Assembly: GCA_036172665.1 (NCBI GenBank)
Contig: CM069877.1
Span: forward strand, 13,040,501-13,104,500
Origin: Prosopocoilus inquinatus
Lineage: Eukaryota; Arthropoda; Insecta; Coleoptera; Lucanidae
Reading direction: 5' to 3'
DNA length: 64,000 bases
Shown in pieces: positions 10,106 through 21,315 of this stretch. The position numbers and the translations under genes were made by a program. Within the stretch, counting starts at the first letter, position 1; each line of letters opens with the position of its first letter. A model generated the notes under the pieces. That model did no database searches and was not told where the DNA came from. It worked only from the letters and a program-made list of their open reading frames with translations.

Positions 10106-10665
10106 TACTGTCTATTTCAAAATTAAAAAACCACCACCCGTTCATTTATGTCGCCAAAAAGCAAATTTTCCTAGGTATTCATAATTCACGCTGTTACTGT
10201 GATCTTTACGTGTCTGTCAAAATTTGAATTGTCATATTTCCAATTTGTAAATTGCATCAAATTTTAACGGTGTCGCGAAAACACAGAAACCTTTTAAGCG
10301 CACAAAAGTTCGTTTCAAAGTATATAGTGAAATTGAAAATTGAACGGAGCGACAATTACAGAAAAAGTAGCAGACCTTTTTTTGGTAAGTTTTGTCTTAA
10401 TAATTTATTTCCTTTTCTGTTTCTATATTAAGGTTTGCATCATTGTTTAATCGTTGCTGATAAATTTGTTTGATAATATCTTACGTTAAGCCCCGAATTT
10501 TGAATGTTTTCTCTTTACGCTAATGGTTGTCTTTTTGGCAACTTATAATTGTCGACTTGAAACATGCTTGTCACATAACCTTACATTTCTTCAACAAACT
10601 TGCTTACTGGTTTAGAACTTAACTGAAATTGTCACGTAAATTATGAAACTTTTACTTTTAAATTG
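10106..10665 (+). mobile_element. Copy of the TTTCAAAAT...AAACCACC inverted-repeat element
   Basis: Starts TACTGTCTATTTCAAAATT and follows, in opposite orientation, the sequence of 21908-22520: the CGTGTCTGTCAAAATTTGAA block, the TTAACGGTGTCGCGAAAA block and the CTTACATTTCTTC stretch. The right terminus is not recognisable, so it is truncated there. Confidence 0.6.
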
Positions 10666-10775
10666 AAGGATGGTGTGAAAGTGGACGTCAAACTGCCAAT
10701 AGCATATATGAGTTTTTGGCGGGCAAATTTAAAATGCTCCTCCTAGTTAAAAAATAAACAATAACTGTAACCCTA

Positions 10776-12779
10776 AAGGAGTTCGCCCATTAGACCGTAA
10801 TAGGACCGTATCCGGACCGCCACAGTCAAAAAACGCCCGGCACGTTCTGAAGCAGGAGGGTAGATCTTTTATACGACAAGGTGGTACTAAGTTTTACTTC
10901 CGTCTGGCAAATACAGATGGCAGCCAAGCTCGTGAATTTTTGATGTTGGCAGACCCAAGACTCGGTATTGTACACCTGAGGTTGGTAGAATTGGTAGAAA
11001 ATATCATGTGAATACCATATCCACCAATCATGTCTGTCTTTTCGCCATAGTGGATTTCTTTGTCATCTTTGGTTAAGTTTTGCTTTCATTCATCTTTCAA
11101 AATTGTACTGACGAATTCTGAGTGATAAAGAAAGAAACTGCTAATTTTATGTTTGGGCATTTGTTGAATTAGTGGATTGTGTATGCTTGATTAAATATGT
11201 GGACATTATTTTTTAACTGGTAACGATAATCTATTAACAATTACTGTTATAAAATACCTACTTTAGTATAATTAATTATCATTGCGTCGAAGGAAAATGA
11301 GTTAGAAATATGCATTTCCTGTATTATATTTACCAGGTAAGAATAATAGTTTATGTATACAAAGCAAGAAAATTAAATGTGAAAATTTTATGTAGGATTC
11401 AAGGAGCCCCCAACACTGGAAAATTGTTTCTGCCAGTCACCGCATCAGCAATAATCTGTTACACCTGAGAGAAACAAGGAGGTCCGTGTACTTGCTTTAT
11501 TAGAAGTGTAAATATTTAAGTCAATTATTATAGATGCGTTGCACAGTACAATCATCTCTTGAGCATTTGTCACTAACACAAGAACCACACCAGAAAGTTT
11601 ATCTTCATGACATAGTAATTGTTTGGAGCAGACAGCTTAGTTATTGAATATGTAAGTGACAGTACACAGCAGAATTTAGTTGATTTAGTTATTTCTCTGA
11701 AATATGGTGCGGTGCTGATTTAGAAGGAGACAAAATAATAATCTATGAGGCATTTGTTGAAGTGTTCCCATCAACTTCTCGGGGAATAAATTATTCAACA
11801 GGAATTAGTTTCGCAATTGCACCTGATAGTGATAAAAAAATTTTGTTATGTGAAATAAAGGTTGGTTTCGGAAATTAATCTAATGAGAACAGCTTGATTA
11901 GCTGAACATTCATCTGAAATTATGGCTACCACATGTAAACCTCAATCAGTCAGCAGTTGAATAATAATAATTCAATAGTTGACATAGTTCCTTGACAAAA
12001 GCGAACATACAGTTTCTTTCCACTTTCTATGAATTTCCTTCACAATAAATGTTAATGCATGATCAGTAAATACTAGGTCCTAGATGAGGTCCACTAAAAT
12101 CTACAAAACCTCGTTTGTCGTATTCGAAGCCAGGAGGGAGTTCACACATTAGAACAATATTTCCCAGTCAATTTAGTTTTTGAACCAAGTTTAGGGTGAG
12201 ATTAATTTTAATATGTTTTGAATTGTTACTCTTAAGACTATTTTTGTTAAATAAATAGTTTTGTACCATTTTTTAATTTCTTATTATTACTTTTTGTATT
12301 TAGCTACACGTTAATAAATCGTATCTTATAGAATTGTATTGTAATTTATATAACTCTTTTATTTCATTGAGTTCATCAAACTTCATATATAGTACACGTG
12401 AATTATTCAGTGAAAGGATAATAAGTGATTACGTAAATACAAAGTAGTGACTTATTGTTCTTTCACCGAATAATTCACATGTACTTATAAATAATTTTTT
12501 TTATGGGTGTGTGGGGATTTATTTAAATTTCCCGGCCTTTTCCTTTAACAGGGTTCTGCATTATTATTAATGTACTTATGTCAGGCAAATACAGATGGCG
12601 TAAAAACTCGACACCACTTTTATATGCAAGAGTCAGCAGACTATTTCTTTCCTTGTCTGTGGTCGTCGGAGTCGATACGGGCTAGTGGGCGTTACCCCAT
12701 TTAAATATACGGAAAGAATGTTTCTTTGACTGTGTCGTTCCGGATACGGTCCTATTACGGTCTAATGGGCGAACTCCTT
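10776..12779. mobile_element. 2-kb DNA transposon with 53-bp inverted ends
   Basis: The terminal repeats begin AAGGAGTTCGCCCATTAGAC and agree at 51 of 53 positions. TA lies on both sides (10774-10775 and 12780-12781), suggesting a TA target duplication. CTGGCAAATACAGATGGC-like blocks occur at both subterminal regions (about 10905 and 12583) in the same orientation. The interior is AT-rich and has no intact transposase. An open stretch of 56 codons at about 11717-11884 (with ILLCEIKVGFGN near its end) is not recognised. A 95-bp inverted repeat is nested near the right end. Confidence 0.75.
12391..12485. repeat. Nested inverted repeat (foldback MITE)
   Basis: Two ~36-bp arms (starting AGTACACGTGAATTATTC and AGTACATGTGAATTATTC on opposite strands) are separated by a short spacer. 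Confidence 0.6.
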
Positions 12780-13310
12780 TATTCGTCTATCTTCCTCGAA
12801 TGCTTTCGTACTCTGTATTTCCCTTTTGCTTTTCTTATTGAATTGATTTTACGGATTTTGTTTACATTTTTTTGTGGTTTATCGTTTTTCATTGTTTTAT
12901 CCCTGGTGCATGGCAGATAAACGACAGTTGGCAACATCGGAGAGAATTTGAAACAGCCCGCGCAATAGTTATCAGGTCGTACCCTGTGACGCCAATCAAA
13001 TAAACGTTTTTGTTATTCTTGTAACAATAGATTTTTAACTTTCACTTAAATATAGTGTTAATAAAACTTGTGTTATAGGACGTTTAGAAATATCAGAGTC
13101 CATTTTATTTATACATTTATTTAATACATATATCATGAAACTTTTACAAACCCTTTTCCACTCTTAAACATTAAATTACCAGGACTAACCCAGTTTGAGC
13201 ATAAATATGTATTTAACACACAGGAAAGTCTTTCTTATAATTAATCGCTCCTAATAGTTACTAAGTACTTTTTCACATGCCTATCATCTCTGAAGGCTAT
13301 TATTAAACAT

Positions 13311-13450
13311 TGGCCGAGTTAAGTGAACGGTCAAATTGCGCAAAATCGTCAAGTCAACGGTCCGACTAAACCTTCTGACCAATCACCAATTGAGAAAAGG
13401 GATCACGTGGTTTGGTCTGACCGTCTTCGACCGTTCACTTACCGCAGCCA
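13311..13450. mobile_element. Foldback MITE downstream of the antiporter gene
   Basis: Inverted ends TGGCCGAGTTAAGTGAACGG and TGGCTGCGGTAAGTGAACGG, 140 bp in all, non-coding. It lies in the probable 3' untranslated or downstream region of the antiporter gene, 54 bp beyond the stop codon. Confidence 0.6.
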
Positions 13451-13503
13451 TTAACTAATTTTAACTTAGCAAGAAAAAAAAATAATAATAAAGGAGAATA
13501 GAT

Positions 13504-16500
13504 CTATACTCGATGCGTTTCCACAGTAGCTACGGTGTTACTGCCTTTTATGGGGTCGTAATCTGGGGGCGTGTGGTGAAGAAATTTCGGCCCCAGCCGC
13601 ATTATTAACACAGCCCCGATGGGTGAAGTAAGAATAATTGAAACGACCGCCACCACCACCACGGAGTTGGCGTACGATATTAAATCGTCGTCAAGCAAAG
13701 GCCTCGCCCTGTCGAGTGCAACAGGCCCCAGAGCTGCCTAAAAGTTAAAAAAAAAAAAAAAATCCGTCACATTTAAAAAATTTTTATGCCCGATTTCTTC
13801 ACCTCCTGATAAATTTATCTGTCTGGTATTATCCTTGGAAACCATTGTATCGTTAATAGTTTCCGAGGATATTACCTGGCAGATAAATTTATCCGTAGGT
13901 GAAGAAATCGGGCCTTATGTATAGTACAGTTGCAAGCAAAAAAAAATAGCAGACAATTACAGCTTCCTGTAATACTTCTTTCTTCAAAATGCTACTACAC
14001 TTGAAAACTTTGAAAGCTTTCATATTTCGCAAGCTCAAAACTTTAATAAAATCTGTGAAGTCGTATTTAAAAACAACACGATTTTAGAGAAAGAAAAATT
14101 ACAGGAAACTGTAACTGTCTGTAATTCCCTTGTTTTCCTCAGTTCTTACCTGCACAGTTGCTTTTGGAATCCAGGAAATGGCGACGAACAAATTTTCTTT
14201 CGTGTTCAAGTTGCTGCACTGCGTCGCCCCGAACGAAGACAAGACCCTCAGCTGCAAAGAATCTGAGTGAGAAAATTTAAGCAGTGAGGCGCAAGAGATA
14301 CTATGTGATTACTAGTAATGGTATGATCATGGCGAGGGTGCCCCATAAGACCGTCTGGCCGTCCAAGATGGAGAAGTTCACTTCCATTCCGATCAGTCCG
14401 AACGAGATGGGTTCGAAGAATTTCCAGAGGAGGACGAAGTTTTTTCTGACCGGATTCTAAAAGCAAATAATACCACTGTTTAGTCAGGATTTACCCGGAC
14501 ACTGGACGCCTTAGGCTGATAACAATTTGCCGCCTATGCTATGAAGCAAAAAAAAAAGTATGCAAACTACAGTTTTCTGTAATCATTCTTTCTGAAAATG
14601 GTAGTGATTAAACACGACTTCACAGATAACATTTAAAAAAAATTAAAAGCTCACAAAACTAACAAGTTTAAAACTTTGGTAAAACCTGTGAGTTCGTCTT
14701 TAAGAGCCCGTTTCAGTCGCCATCATTATGCCACTTTCCTAGTTCAAGAATTACGCTAAAACTACTGATCTGATCATCGAATAGTTTTAACATTTTCGTT
14801 TTGTTTTTTAATAAGGAATTTCGGAAAGTAATTTTTAATATTTTCTAATAATTTTTATAATTTTTATTACTTATAGAAGTCGATTTTCAACTTAAAATTA
14901 ACTTTCCGAGATAAAGCAACTAATTTTATGAAGATCTGCAGCAACAGAAACTTAATCAAGGCCATAATATTTAAATAAAACATGAATTACGAAATTTTAT
15001 AATTAGTAGTTGCAAACTGCTGCCCTCTATCGAAAGCAATCGGAGATGCCACAGAAGGCGGGGCTTATTTTTATTTTACATTTTACGGCTGGGGAATTTC
15101 CGGTATGCCTAAAATTTTCTGACCTGGGAGCTCGTTCAGAAACTGAAAAAAAGCGCACTTTGGGTAAAATTCTTTCTCTCAATGTGTAAGTGATTTTGTA
15201 TATTTTCTTTTCGTTCTAAACGCCCAAAGTGCTCTTTCGTTACAGTTTTTGAACGCAACAGTATTGTATAAGTAAACTGAGTGGTACTTATATTTGACAG
15301 ACAATCCTTTGCATGTGGCATTTTGAGAAAGAATAATTACAGAAAACTGTAGTTTGTCATTTTTTTGCTTTCAACTGTACGTCATTGTGGAGTAGAGGGT
15401 CATCTTGAAAATAATTATTTTTAAATTACTAGATTGCAAATGTAAAATGTCGTATTGTGACTTGGAAACCAGACGAATTTAAATCTCCCGCTTGTGCGCA
15501 GCGCCACCATTGCCGTTGGTCTTAGGCGTTATATTATTATATTGGTTTTGCTTTCGGGCGGCAAATTAATAACGTAAATTATTTTATTTGTTTATTCATA
15601 ATACAAAAAAATGTACCTTGTTTCTAATCCACCTGCATCCATGTGTTTAGGGAGGATTTTCCTATCCCGCCTTTCCCCGGGTGCCTTCTCCGTACCCACG
15701 TGATTGTAATATTAAAGTGATTTTTTTTTATTCACTTTTGATAAAGCAAATAATTATATTTGCGAAACGTCAAGTAAGTCAATAAATTACTCTTTTAGCT
15801 CGTTTTTAAAAAGCTTTTTTATTTGTTTCATATTCTTTTAAATTTAAAATTACTTTAACCTAAAAAAAAAATACGTTTGTTTCCCTATACTTAAAGTGAC
15901 TTTAAATTAAAGCTTCCTTAAAGTCTGATTATGAAAATGGCCGTTAGTCATGGAAAAACTATTCGCGAAATTTTACGTTTGGTTTATCGGGAATTCAATT
16001 TTAAATCTTTGTATAGGTAATTATTTTTTTGGAAGTTGGCAAGCCTGAGAACGTTAAACAAATTCTGAAACGTCATGTAAGCGTCGTTTTAAAATTGTTC
16101 AAGATAAAAGCTAAAGAAATAATGTGTTCAGTGCAAGAATTTTGGACAAAATGCGATATTTTATTGATGAGGGTCCATTAAGGTATGCAAATATTATAAT
16201 CATGGAAACGGAGAAGTCACTCGGGAAAGGCGGGATAGGAGAATCCTCCCTGAACACATGGATGCAGGTGGATTAGAAACGAGGTACATTTTTTTCTGTA
16301 TTATGAATAAACACACTCCTGACGAAGCTATAAATCTATAGCGAAACATTGAGTGTGTTCCCTTCATTTTTCTGTCCGGTTTGAGATTAAAAAAACTTTG
16401 TACTTAAAATAATTTACGTTATTAATTTGCCGCCCGAAAGCAAAACCAATATAATAATCACCTAAAACCTTGGAGGGTATATTAATACTCCATCCACGTC

Positions 16501-18204
16501 TAAGACCAACGGCAATGGTGGCGCTGCGCGCAAGCGGGAGATTTAAATTTGTCAAGTCACAATACGACATTTTACATTTTCAATCTAGTAATTTAAAAAT
16601 AATTATTTTCAAGATGACCCTCTACTCCACAGTGACGTACAGTTGAAAGCAAAAAAAAAAAAATTACAAACTACAGTTATCCATACAATTATTATTTCTC
16701 AAAATGCCATAGATTAAAGACGAACTCACAGGTTTTACCAAAGTTTTAAACTTGTTAATTTTGAAAGCTTTTATTTTTTTTAAATGTTATCTGTGAATCC
16801 GTTTTGAATCTATGGCATTTTGAGAAAGAATAATTACAGGAAACTGTAGTTTGTCTACCTTTTTTTGCTTTCAGCTGTGGATTGGCATTTGTGCCGCGTC
16901 TTTTTTCAATGGGGCGCCCTAGGCTTTAGCCTAGTCGATAATTGGCCCTTGAGTTTATTGATACAAACAGTTTCCTGCGCTTACATTACTGTCCCATCCT
17001 TGCTTCCTCCATCCGAGACTTGCAACGAACGCTGCTACTATACAACCTAAAGCCCCGGCTCCTCCGTACCCAATCGCTTGACTACCCACCGAAGACATGA
17101 CACTCCCCAATCCGAGAAGAAGCGTCCGTAAAGTCACCAGGTATTTTTCCTTTTTGCTTGGAATGTAATGGCAGAGTAATCCCCAGACAACTCCAAATGC
17201 CACCCCAATTACTAGCACGATAGGGCCTTGCAGAATCTGCATCGTTAAACTATCTGCAAATAAAAGAGTGAGCGGGGGAGAGGAGGAATTTATTACAGAG
17301 CCGGACCTGTGCTAAAAATAAGCCCGATGACAATGCCGAACAGTGCGATGCATATGATGTCGTTAAGCGTGGAGGCTGCGATGACCAAGGTGTGAATCCC
17401 CTTGTTAATTCCGTACCCCAAATCTTGCAGCTCAAACAAGCACGGAATGATCACTGCCGGAGACACAGCAGCGAGGAGTAACCTTGAAGAGACGGGACAA
17501 ACTTTTTCAACACCATATTGTACGTTCTTATTCAAGATATACCCTACCCAAGAAGGACGCCCCACAGCCAAGGGAAATTAATAAAGTAGTGCGCTGCAAC
17601 CGTAACTCCCAGTACTTCAACGGCCACCGGCACGATGGCAAGGTTTAAAACCATCCAGCTCATTTTTTTTAGGGCCTTCGGGTCTAGGCCGAGTCCAGCG
17701 GGGAGCATTATATTAACCAGAGCCAACTGTCTGTAGAACAAACAAACAAACAAGCACTCTGAGCAACTTCACAAAACAAGAGCGGATAAAAGAATTACCG
17801 CAAGACTTCGGTGAATCTCGTGTAGCCTCCGTGGATGTTTATGAACTCGATGTTTCTTAGAAACACCCCCATTAAAAGCATCCCCACCATCGGTGGTAAC
17901 TTTACCAGCGCTACAATACATCCCGCTATCTTCGCAGTTATAAAAAGCACCTGCAAGTCGTGTTAAGTTTAATTGGTTTAATTGTGATTTAATTGTTGTT
18001 TGTGTTAGAGTGTAAGCTCACCGCCAAACTAAACAACTGGCTGTTGACACCGACGGTATCTTCGTCAAACAAAGAAAAACCAATTGCCCATATTACGAGC
18101 ATCAAAACAAACAGCACCACGACATCAGAGTGTTTATTCCAGCAGTCGCCAATGCAGGAGGTTTGTTTTTCAGACGAGGAATTATCAGACGTGATCACTT
18201 CCAT
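13504..18204 (-). CDS. Na+/H+ antiporter, NHA/SLC9B (CPA2) family, eight exons
   Basis: Exchanges Na+ (or Li+) for H+ across a membrane. Exons, in order: 18252-18022, 17950-17799, 17730-17548, 17482-17307, 17253-16985, 14456-14313, 14251-14150 and 13737-13504. All have AG/GT borders and join in frame (497 codons from 18252). The first ATG in this exon is at 18204, giving 481 residues, so the first exon may be preceded by an upstream exon. Family landmarks are LPPMVGMLLMGVFLRN, then LPAGLGLDPKAL, then LLAAVSPAVIIPCL, the ion-site helix AASTLNDIICIALFG, FFEPISFGLIGMEVNF, and ISWIPKATVQAALGP near the C-terminus. Many hydrophobic helices fit the 12-14 expected. The ion-site pair reads Asn-Asp where CPA2 proteins usually have Asp-Asp. 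Donor 17306 (GTCCGG) is weak. The 2.5-kb intron 14457-16984 is filled with repeats. AATAAA on the minus strand occurs near 13104-13121, a possible poly(A) signal. Confidence 0.92.
13788..13913. mobile_element. Foldback MITE, GCCCGATTTCTTCACCT ends, in the last antiporter intron
   Basis: Near-palindromic 126 bp with GCCCGATTTCTTCACCT ends and internal mirrored blocks (GATAAATTTATC, GGTATTATCCTTGGAAAC). A sister copy is at 21190-21315. Confidence 0.7.
13926..14137. mobile_element. MITE of the GAAAGCAAAAA/TTACAGTTTCCTGTAA family
   Basis: AAGCAAAAAAAAATAGCAGA and ATTACAGCTTCCTGTAAT on the left are mirrored by AATTACAGGAAACTGTAA and GTCTGTAATT on the right. It lies within the last antiporter intron, just downstream of exon 14150-14251. 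Confidence 0.6.
15126..15259. mobile_element. Foldback MITE with CGTTCAGAAACTG ends
   Basis: GCTCGTTCAGAAACTG and GCGCACTTTGGG on the left face GCCCAAAGTGCTC and CAGTTTTTGAACGC on the right. Related ends (GGGCGCGTTCAG) occur at 29975-30023 and 38085-38217. Confidence 0.55.
15316..16712. repeat. Large intronic inverted repeat
   Basis: The left arm (15316-15690) and right arm (16190-16712) are inverted copies. Shared blocks include GGATTAGAAAC, TTTGCCGCCCG, ACCAACGGCAATGGTGGCGC and CTCTACTCCACA. The right arm has two extra segments, at about 16308-16413 and about 16460-16498. Unspliced antiporter RNA would form a hairpin of several hundred base pairs here. The outer parts of both arms carry the GAAAGCAAAAA MITE terminus. 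Confidence 0.75.
16639..16878. mobile_element. Complete MITE, ACAGTTGAAAGCAAAAA ends
   Basis: 240 bp with mirrored ends ACAGTTGAAAGC and ACAGCTGAAAGC, poly-A/T, then CTACAG..CTGTAG and TTTCTCAAAATGCCATAGA blocks on both sides. Confidence 0.7.
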
Positions 18205-18596
18205 TACTTTGACTGATTGATCCGGACAGGAATCAAATCTCCCCGATTTGAACTGCACAGAAATTAGAAAGCATTCTCAATTAATAATAATTGGGTACCT
18301 AATTGGATAACAGAAAAAGATGAGAGTTTGATGTCCTACTTATGAGGGAACAAATTTGTCTTTTTTTTTGTAATTTTTTTTTTATTAAAGAGAAAATTCA
18401 TAAACATATAAATTACTTACAATAACTTTTATCTTCTGATGCAATTATTTACTTCCTGCATATTTTTTTTTATGAGCGTGAAAGTACCTACCAAGCAAAA
18501 TATTAACTAAATGGGATAGGTTTATCAGAGAATGCTTATCATTTTATGCAGAGATAATGCATGGAGAAAAAAAAATACATTAATTTTTGTACTTAC

Positions 18597-18660
18597 ACGT
18601 TTTGTCGAGCACGGGTAAAATCTAAATGAAAGCAGGAAGGAGCGAACTTGCCTTTTATTA
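18597..18660 (-). other. Possible 5' untranslated exon end of the antiporter gene
   Basis: On the minus strand GACAAAACGTGTAAGTAC offers a strong donor (GTAAGT) about 340 bp upstream of the acceptor at 18253. The stretch has no ATG, so it could only be untranslated. Position and donor strength are the sole evidence. Confidence 0.3.
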
Positions 18661-19101
18661 TTTTTATTATGGGCTTAGCGTCAGCTCGTTATTTAGACTG
18701 GTTTTATTACAAAGGAAAACAAATTAAGTAGGACATGCTAAGAGCTCTGCAAATAGTCGTTGTGCGTCTGTATGCGGAATCGATTGAATGAGGATTACTC
18801 ATACAAAATACCGTACAAATTTTCACTGTCAACAGTGGCGGGGGCAATTTTAAAAATATAATGAATACAGTTCAACTGAAAATCATTAAATACAGCACAC
18901 GCAACGTTTAGTTTATTGCAAACCTGGTCTTCAAAATAATGGCGCAATTTTTAAAATTCAAATATGACTTGGTTGTAATTACTGTCAATAGAGGGCGCGT
19001 GTGTCGTTTATTATCATGGCTAACTTTAGCAGTTTTCCCGTTACACAATTTGGGTACCCAAATCATGGCTAACTTTATCAATAAGCCTGACGACTAAGCT
19101 G
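18661..19101. other. No gene recognised
   Basis: Upstream region of the antiporter gene; a promoter is expected here but no convincing TATA or initiator arrangement was identified. Confidence 0.35.
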
Positions 19102-20394
19102 CATTCACAACCTCGTAATTAGTAATTTCAATTAGTTGATTTACGTAACGCACAAATATGTTTAAAGTTATTCAATGTAAGCATTCACAAGTGAAAACAG
19201 TAATTAGTAATTAAGGCTAGTCGGACCCACCTAAAAAACTGTTTTTACTTTTTTTCGGTATTAAACTGAACTTTTTGTTAATGTGTAATAAGAGGCTTAA
19301 CTAATTTCATTGGTGAAAAAAATTATACCCCGCTGTAATTTTGAAAAACACTATTTTTTAATTTATTTTTTCCTATTTTCGATATCTAAATAAACAGCAA
19401 ATTAAAAGAAATTTAACACAAGGATGTAATTCTAGAGGGGGCCAAACTAATATTAATGCATATAAAATATAAATTATTTAAATATCGTTGTTAATGTTAA
19501 TACTCGTACATTTCGAAATTTAACAATTATTAGACCAAGAAAATACGCCCACTTAAACGACAAAATGTACTTAAAACAGTGTACTAATAAGCGATATTAA
19601 AAGTGATTTCAATTTTGATTAATTTATATAATTTACATTGCTCTAAATTGCCTTTAGTTCATGAGAGTTTCCGCTAGAGGCGCAAGTTCTGAACAGATCG
19701 TTGCCATATGTAAAATTTCTCTTTCCAGCGATAAATTATACTGCTTTCTATAAGTAAGAATAGAAAGAAAAGTTGCATTTGTACAATTTAGGTTTAATTC
19801 TAACAGCATGTTTAATGAAATCAAATCTTGTAATTGCCAAAATTGACATGTATTTCCACACATAGATACTCGGACGTCACCGTTTTAATTTTATAATGTA
19901 ATTATTTACAAAAGCTACAAGTGGTTCAAAAATTATAAGTTTTGGAGGACATGCTCTACAATTAACTGTAATACAAATGCACTTAGAATTAATTGGGGCA
20001 AACATCGCGTTTTTAATTAAAAAAATAATTAAAATCGTTGTCTTTCTCTAACCAATGTTTAGAGATACGGCGACTTTTCTATCCTTTTCTAATCGTTGGT
20101 TATACCACCGGCTATACGCGTCCAACCTCATTATAAAGGAAACATGGCGATTTAACCAAGTGTGTTTTTAAATATTGTTTTTCTGTTAAACTAGCAGCGA
20201 GCCCCAAATAGAAATAGTGTTACGAGATAATATGTAGTGGTGCTATGTGCAAAATTTCATCTTCGTACGTTGACTTGTAGCTTTTGTAAATAATTACCTT
20301 AATTTTATTTAACGTTGTGAATGCTGGGGTTTCACTGCAAGTATAACTATAGTTTTGCCTCTTAATTTACATATAAATTACTAGGTTGTGAATG
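19102..20394. mobile_element. Non-autonomous inverted-repeat element, CATTCACAACCT ends
   Basis: The ends CATTCACAACCTCGTAATTA and CATTCACAACCTAGTAATTT (opposite strands) enclose 1.3 kb. A second CATTCACAA block with TGAAA neighbours repeats just inside each end (about 19182 and about 20320). The interior is AT-rich with no intact frame. Confidence 0.6.
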
Positions 20395-20487
20395 AAGCTT
20401 TATATGGCCGTTCCAATTTTCGATTTTCAATGCAAAGTTTTGTTCCTCTGACTATTGCCCTGACGTTTAAAGCTTGGAGCTCGGTAC

Positions 20488-20792
20488 CAAGGTTGGTAGA
20501 GCTGGACTGTGTATTAGAAGGTTGCCTTGATTAACGAAGGGGACAGAGGATGCGTATCTCGTTACGTCACGTCACGTGATAAATTTCATTGGGCATATTA
20601 ACGAGATTTTTACATTATATGATCAATAGGACTATAGAATTGATTCTCCTTTAGTGAATTAGATGAAGCTTTAGGAAACAGATTAAAACTCACCCTATTT
20701 ACTTCACAGTGACTGATAGAAGTTTCGTGTGACGTCATGAGTTACTTTTGCGGGATGCAATATCAAATGCAATATCAGTTTTACCAACCTTG
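20488..20792. mobile_element. hAT-type MITE with perfect 8-bp target duplication
   Basis: Ends CAAGGTTGGTAGA and CAAGGTTGGTAAA (opposite strands). The direct repeat CTCGGTAC flanks it at 20480-20487 and 20793-20800. An inverted truncated copy is at 52180-52428. Confidence 0.8.
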
Positions 20793-21189
20793 CTCGGTAC
20801 GTCACATGGCACCATTTATTAATGATTGTTGTATAGTTAGATGTGTCAAAACATTATTTGCGGTTTAAAAGAATGTCGTAAGACTTGTTTCGTCAGTTTG
20901 CTTTTAATTTTTTTATAGGATGAGCGCTTATCAGAATTTGTTTATAAATGAAGATATAAGTAGATAAAGACCGAAAAAATCGATTTTGACATGAATATGG
21001 ACAATTACGAGTTAACGCACTAGTGGTGGCGGGCGTTCGTTGTTACGCCTTGAAGATTTTTCTTTTTCCCCTTTTCTAAGGTAGGATTCTGTTTACTAAA
21101 GCCACTTTTCTTAATAGCACAAATGTCCCATAGTAAAAACTCAAGTATTATCCAACAAAAAGTTGCTTTTATCTAACGACAAGTCTAAT

Positions 21190-21315
21190 GCCCAATTTCT
21201 TCACCTCCTGATAAAGTTATCTGCTAGGTATTATCCTTAGAAACCATTGTATCGATAATAGTTTCCCTGGATACTACCTGGCAGATAAATTTATTGAGAG
21301 GTGAAGAAATCGGAC
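21190..21315. mobile_element. Foldback MITE, GCCCAATTTCTTCACCT ends
   Basis: Second copy of the family at 13788-13913, near-palindromic over 126 bp. Confidence 0.7.

Larger units (their letters stand above)
14457..16984 (-). other. Repeat-filled intron of the antiporter gene
   Basis: Other introns of this gene are 53-412 bp; this one is 2,528 bp. It holds a partial GAAAGCAAAAA-family MITE (14544-14700), a foldback MITE (15126-15259), a large inverted repeat (15316-16712) and a complete GAAAGCAAAAA-family MITE (16639-16878). No exon is missing across it, since flanking exons join in phase and the protein alignment is continuous. Confidence 0.75.

Noticed and set aside
8660..10227. Five near-identical ~96-codon frames starting MGDSLGANPASICLSY
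   Set aside because: They are copies of the 312-bp repeat. Identity at the DNA level, an arbitrary start and no family similarity mean that the shared frame is not evidence of a protein.
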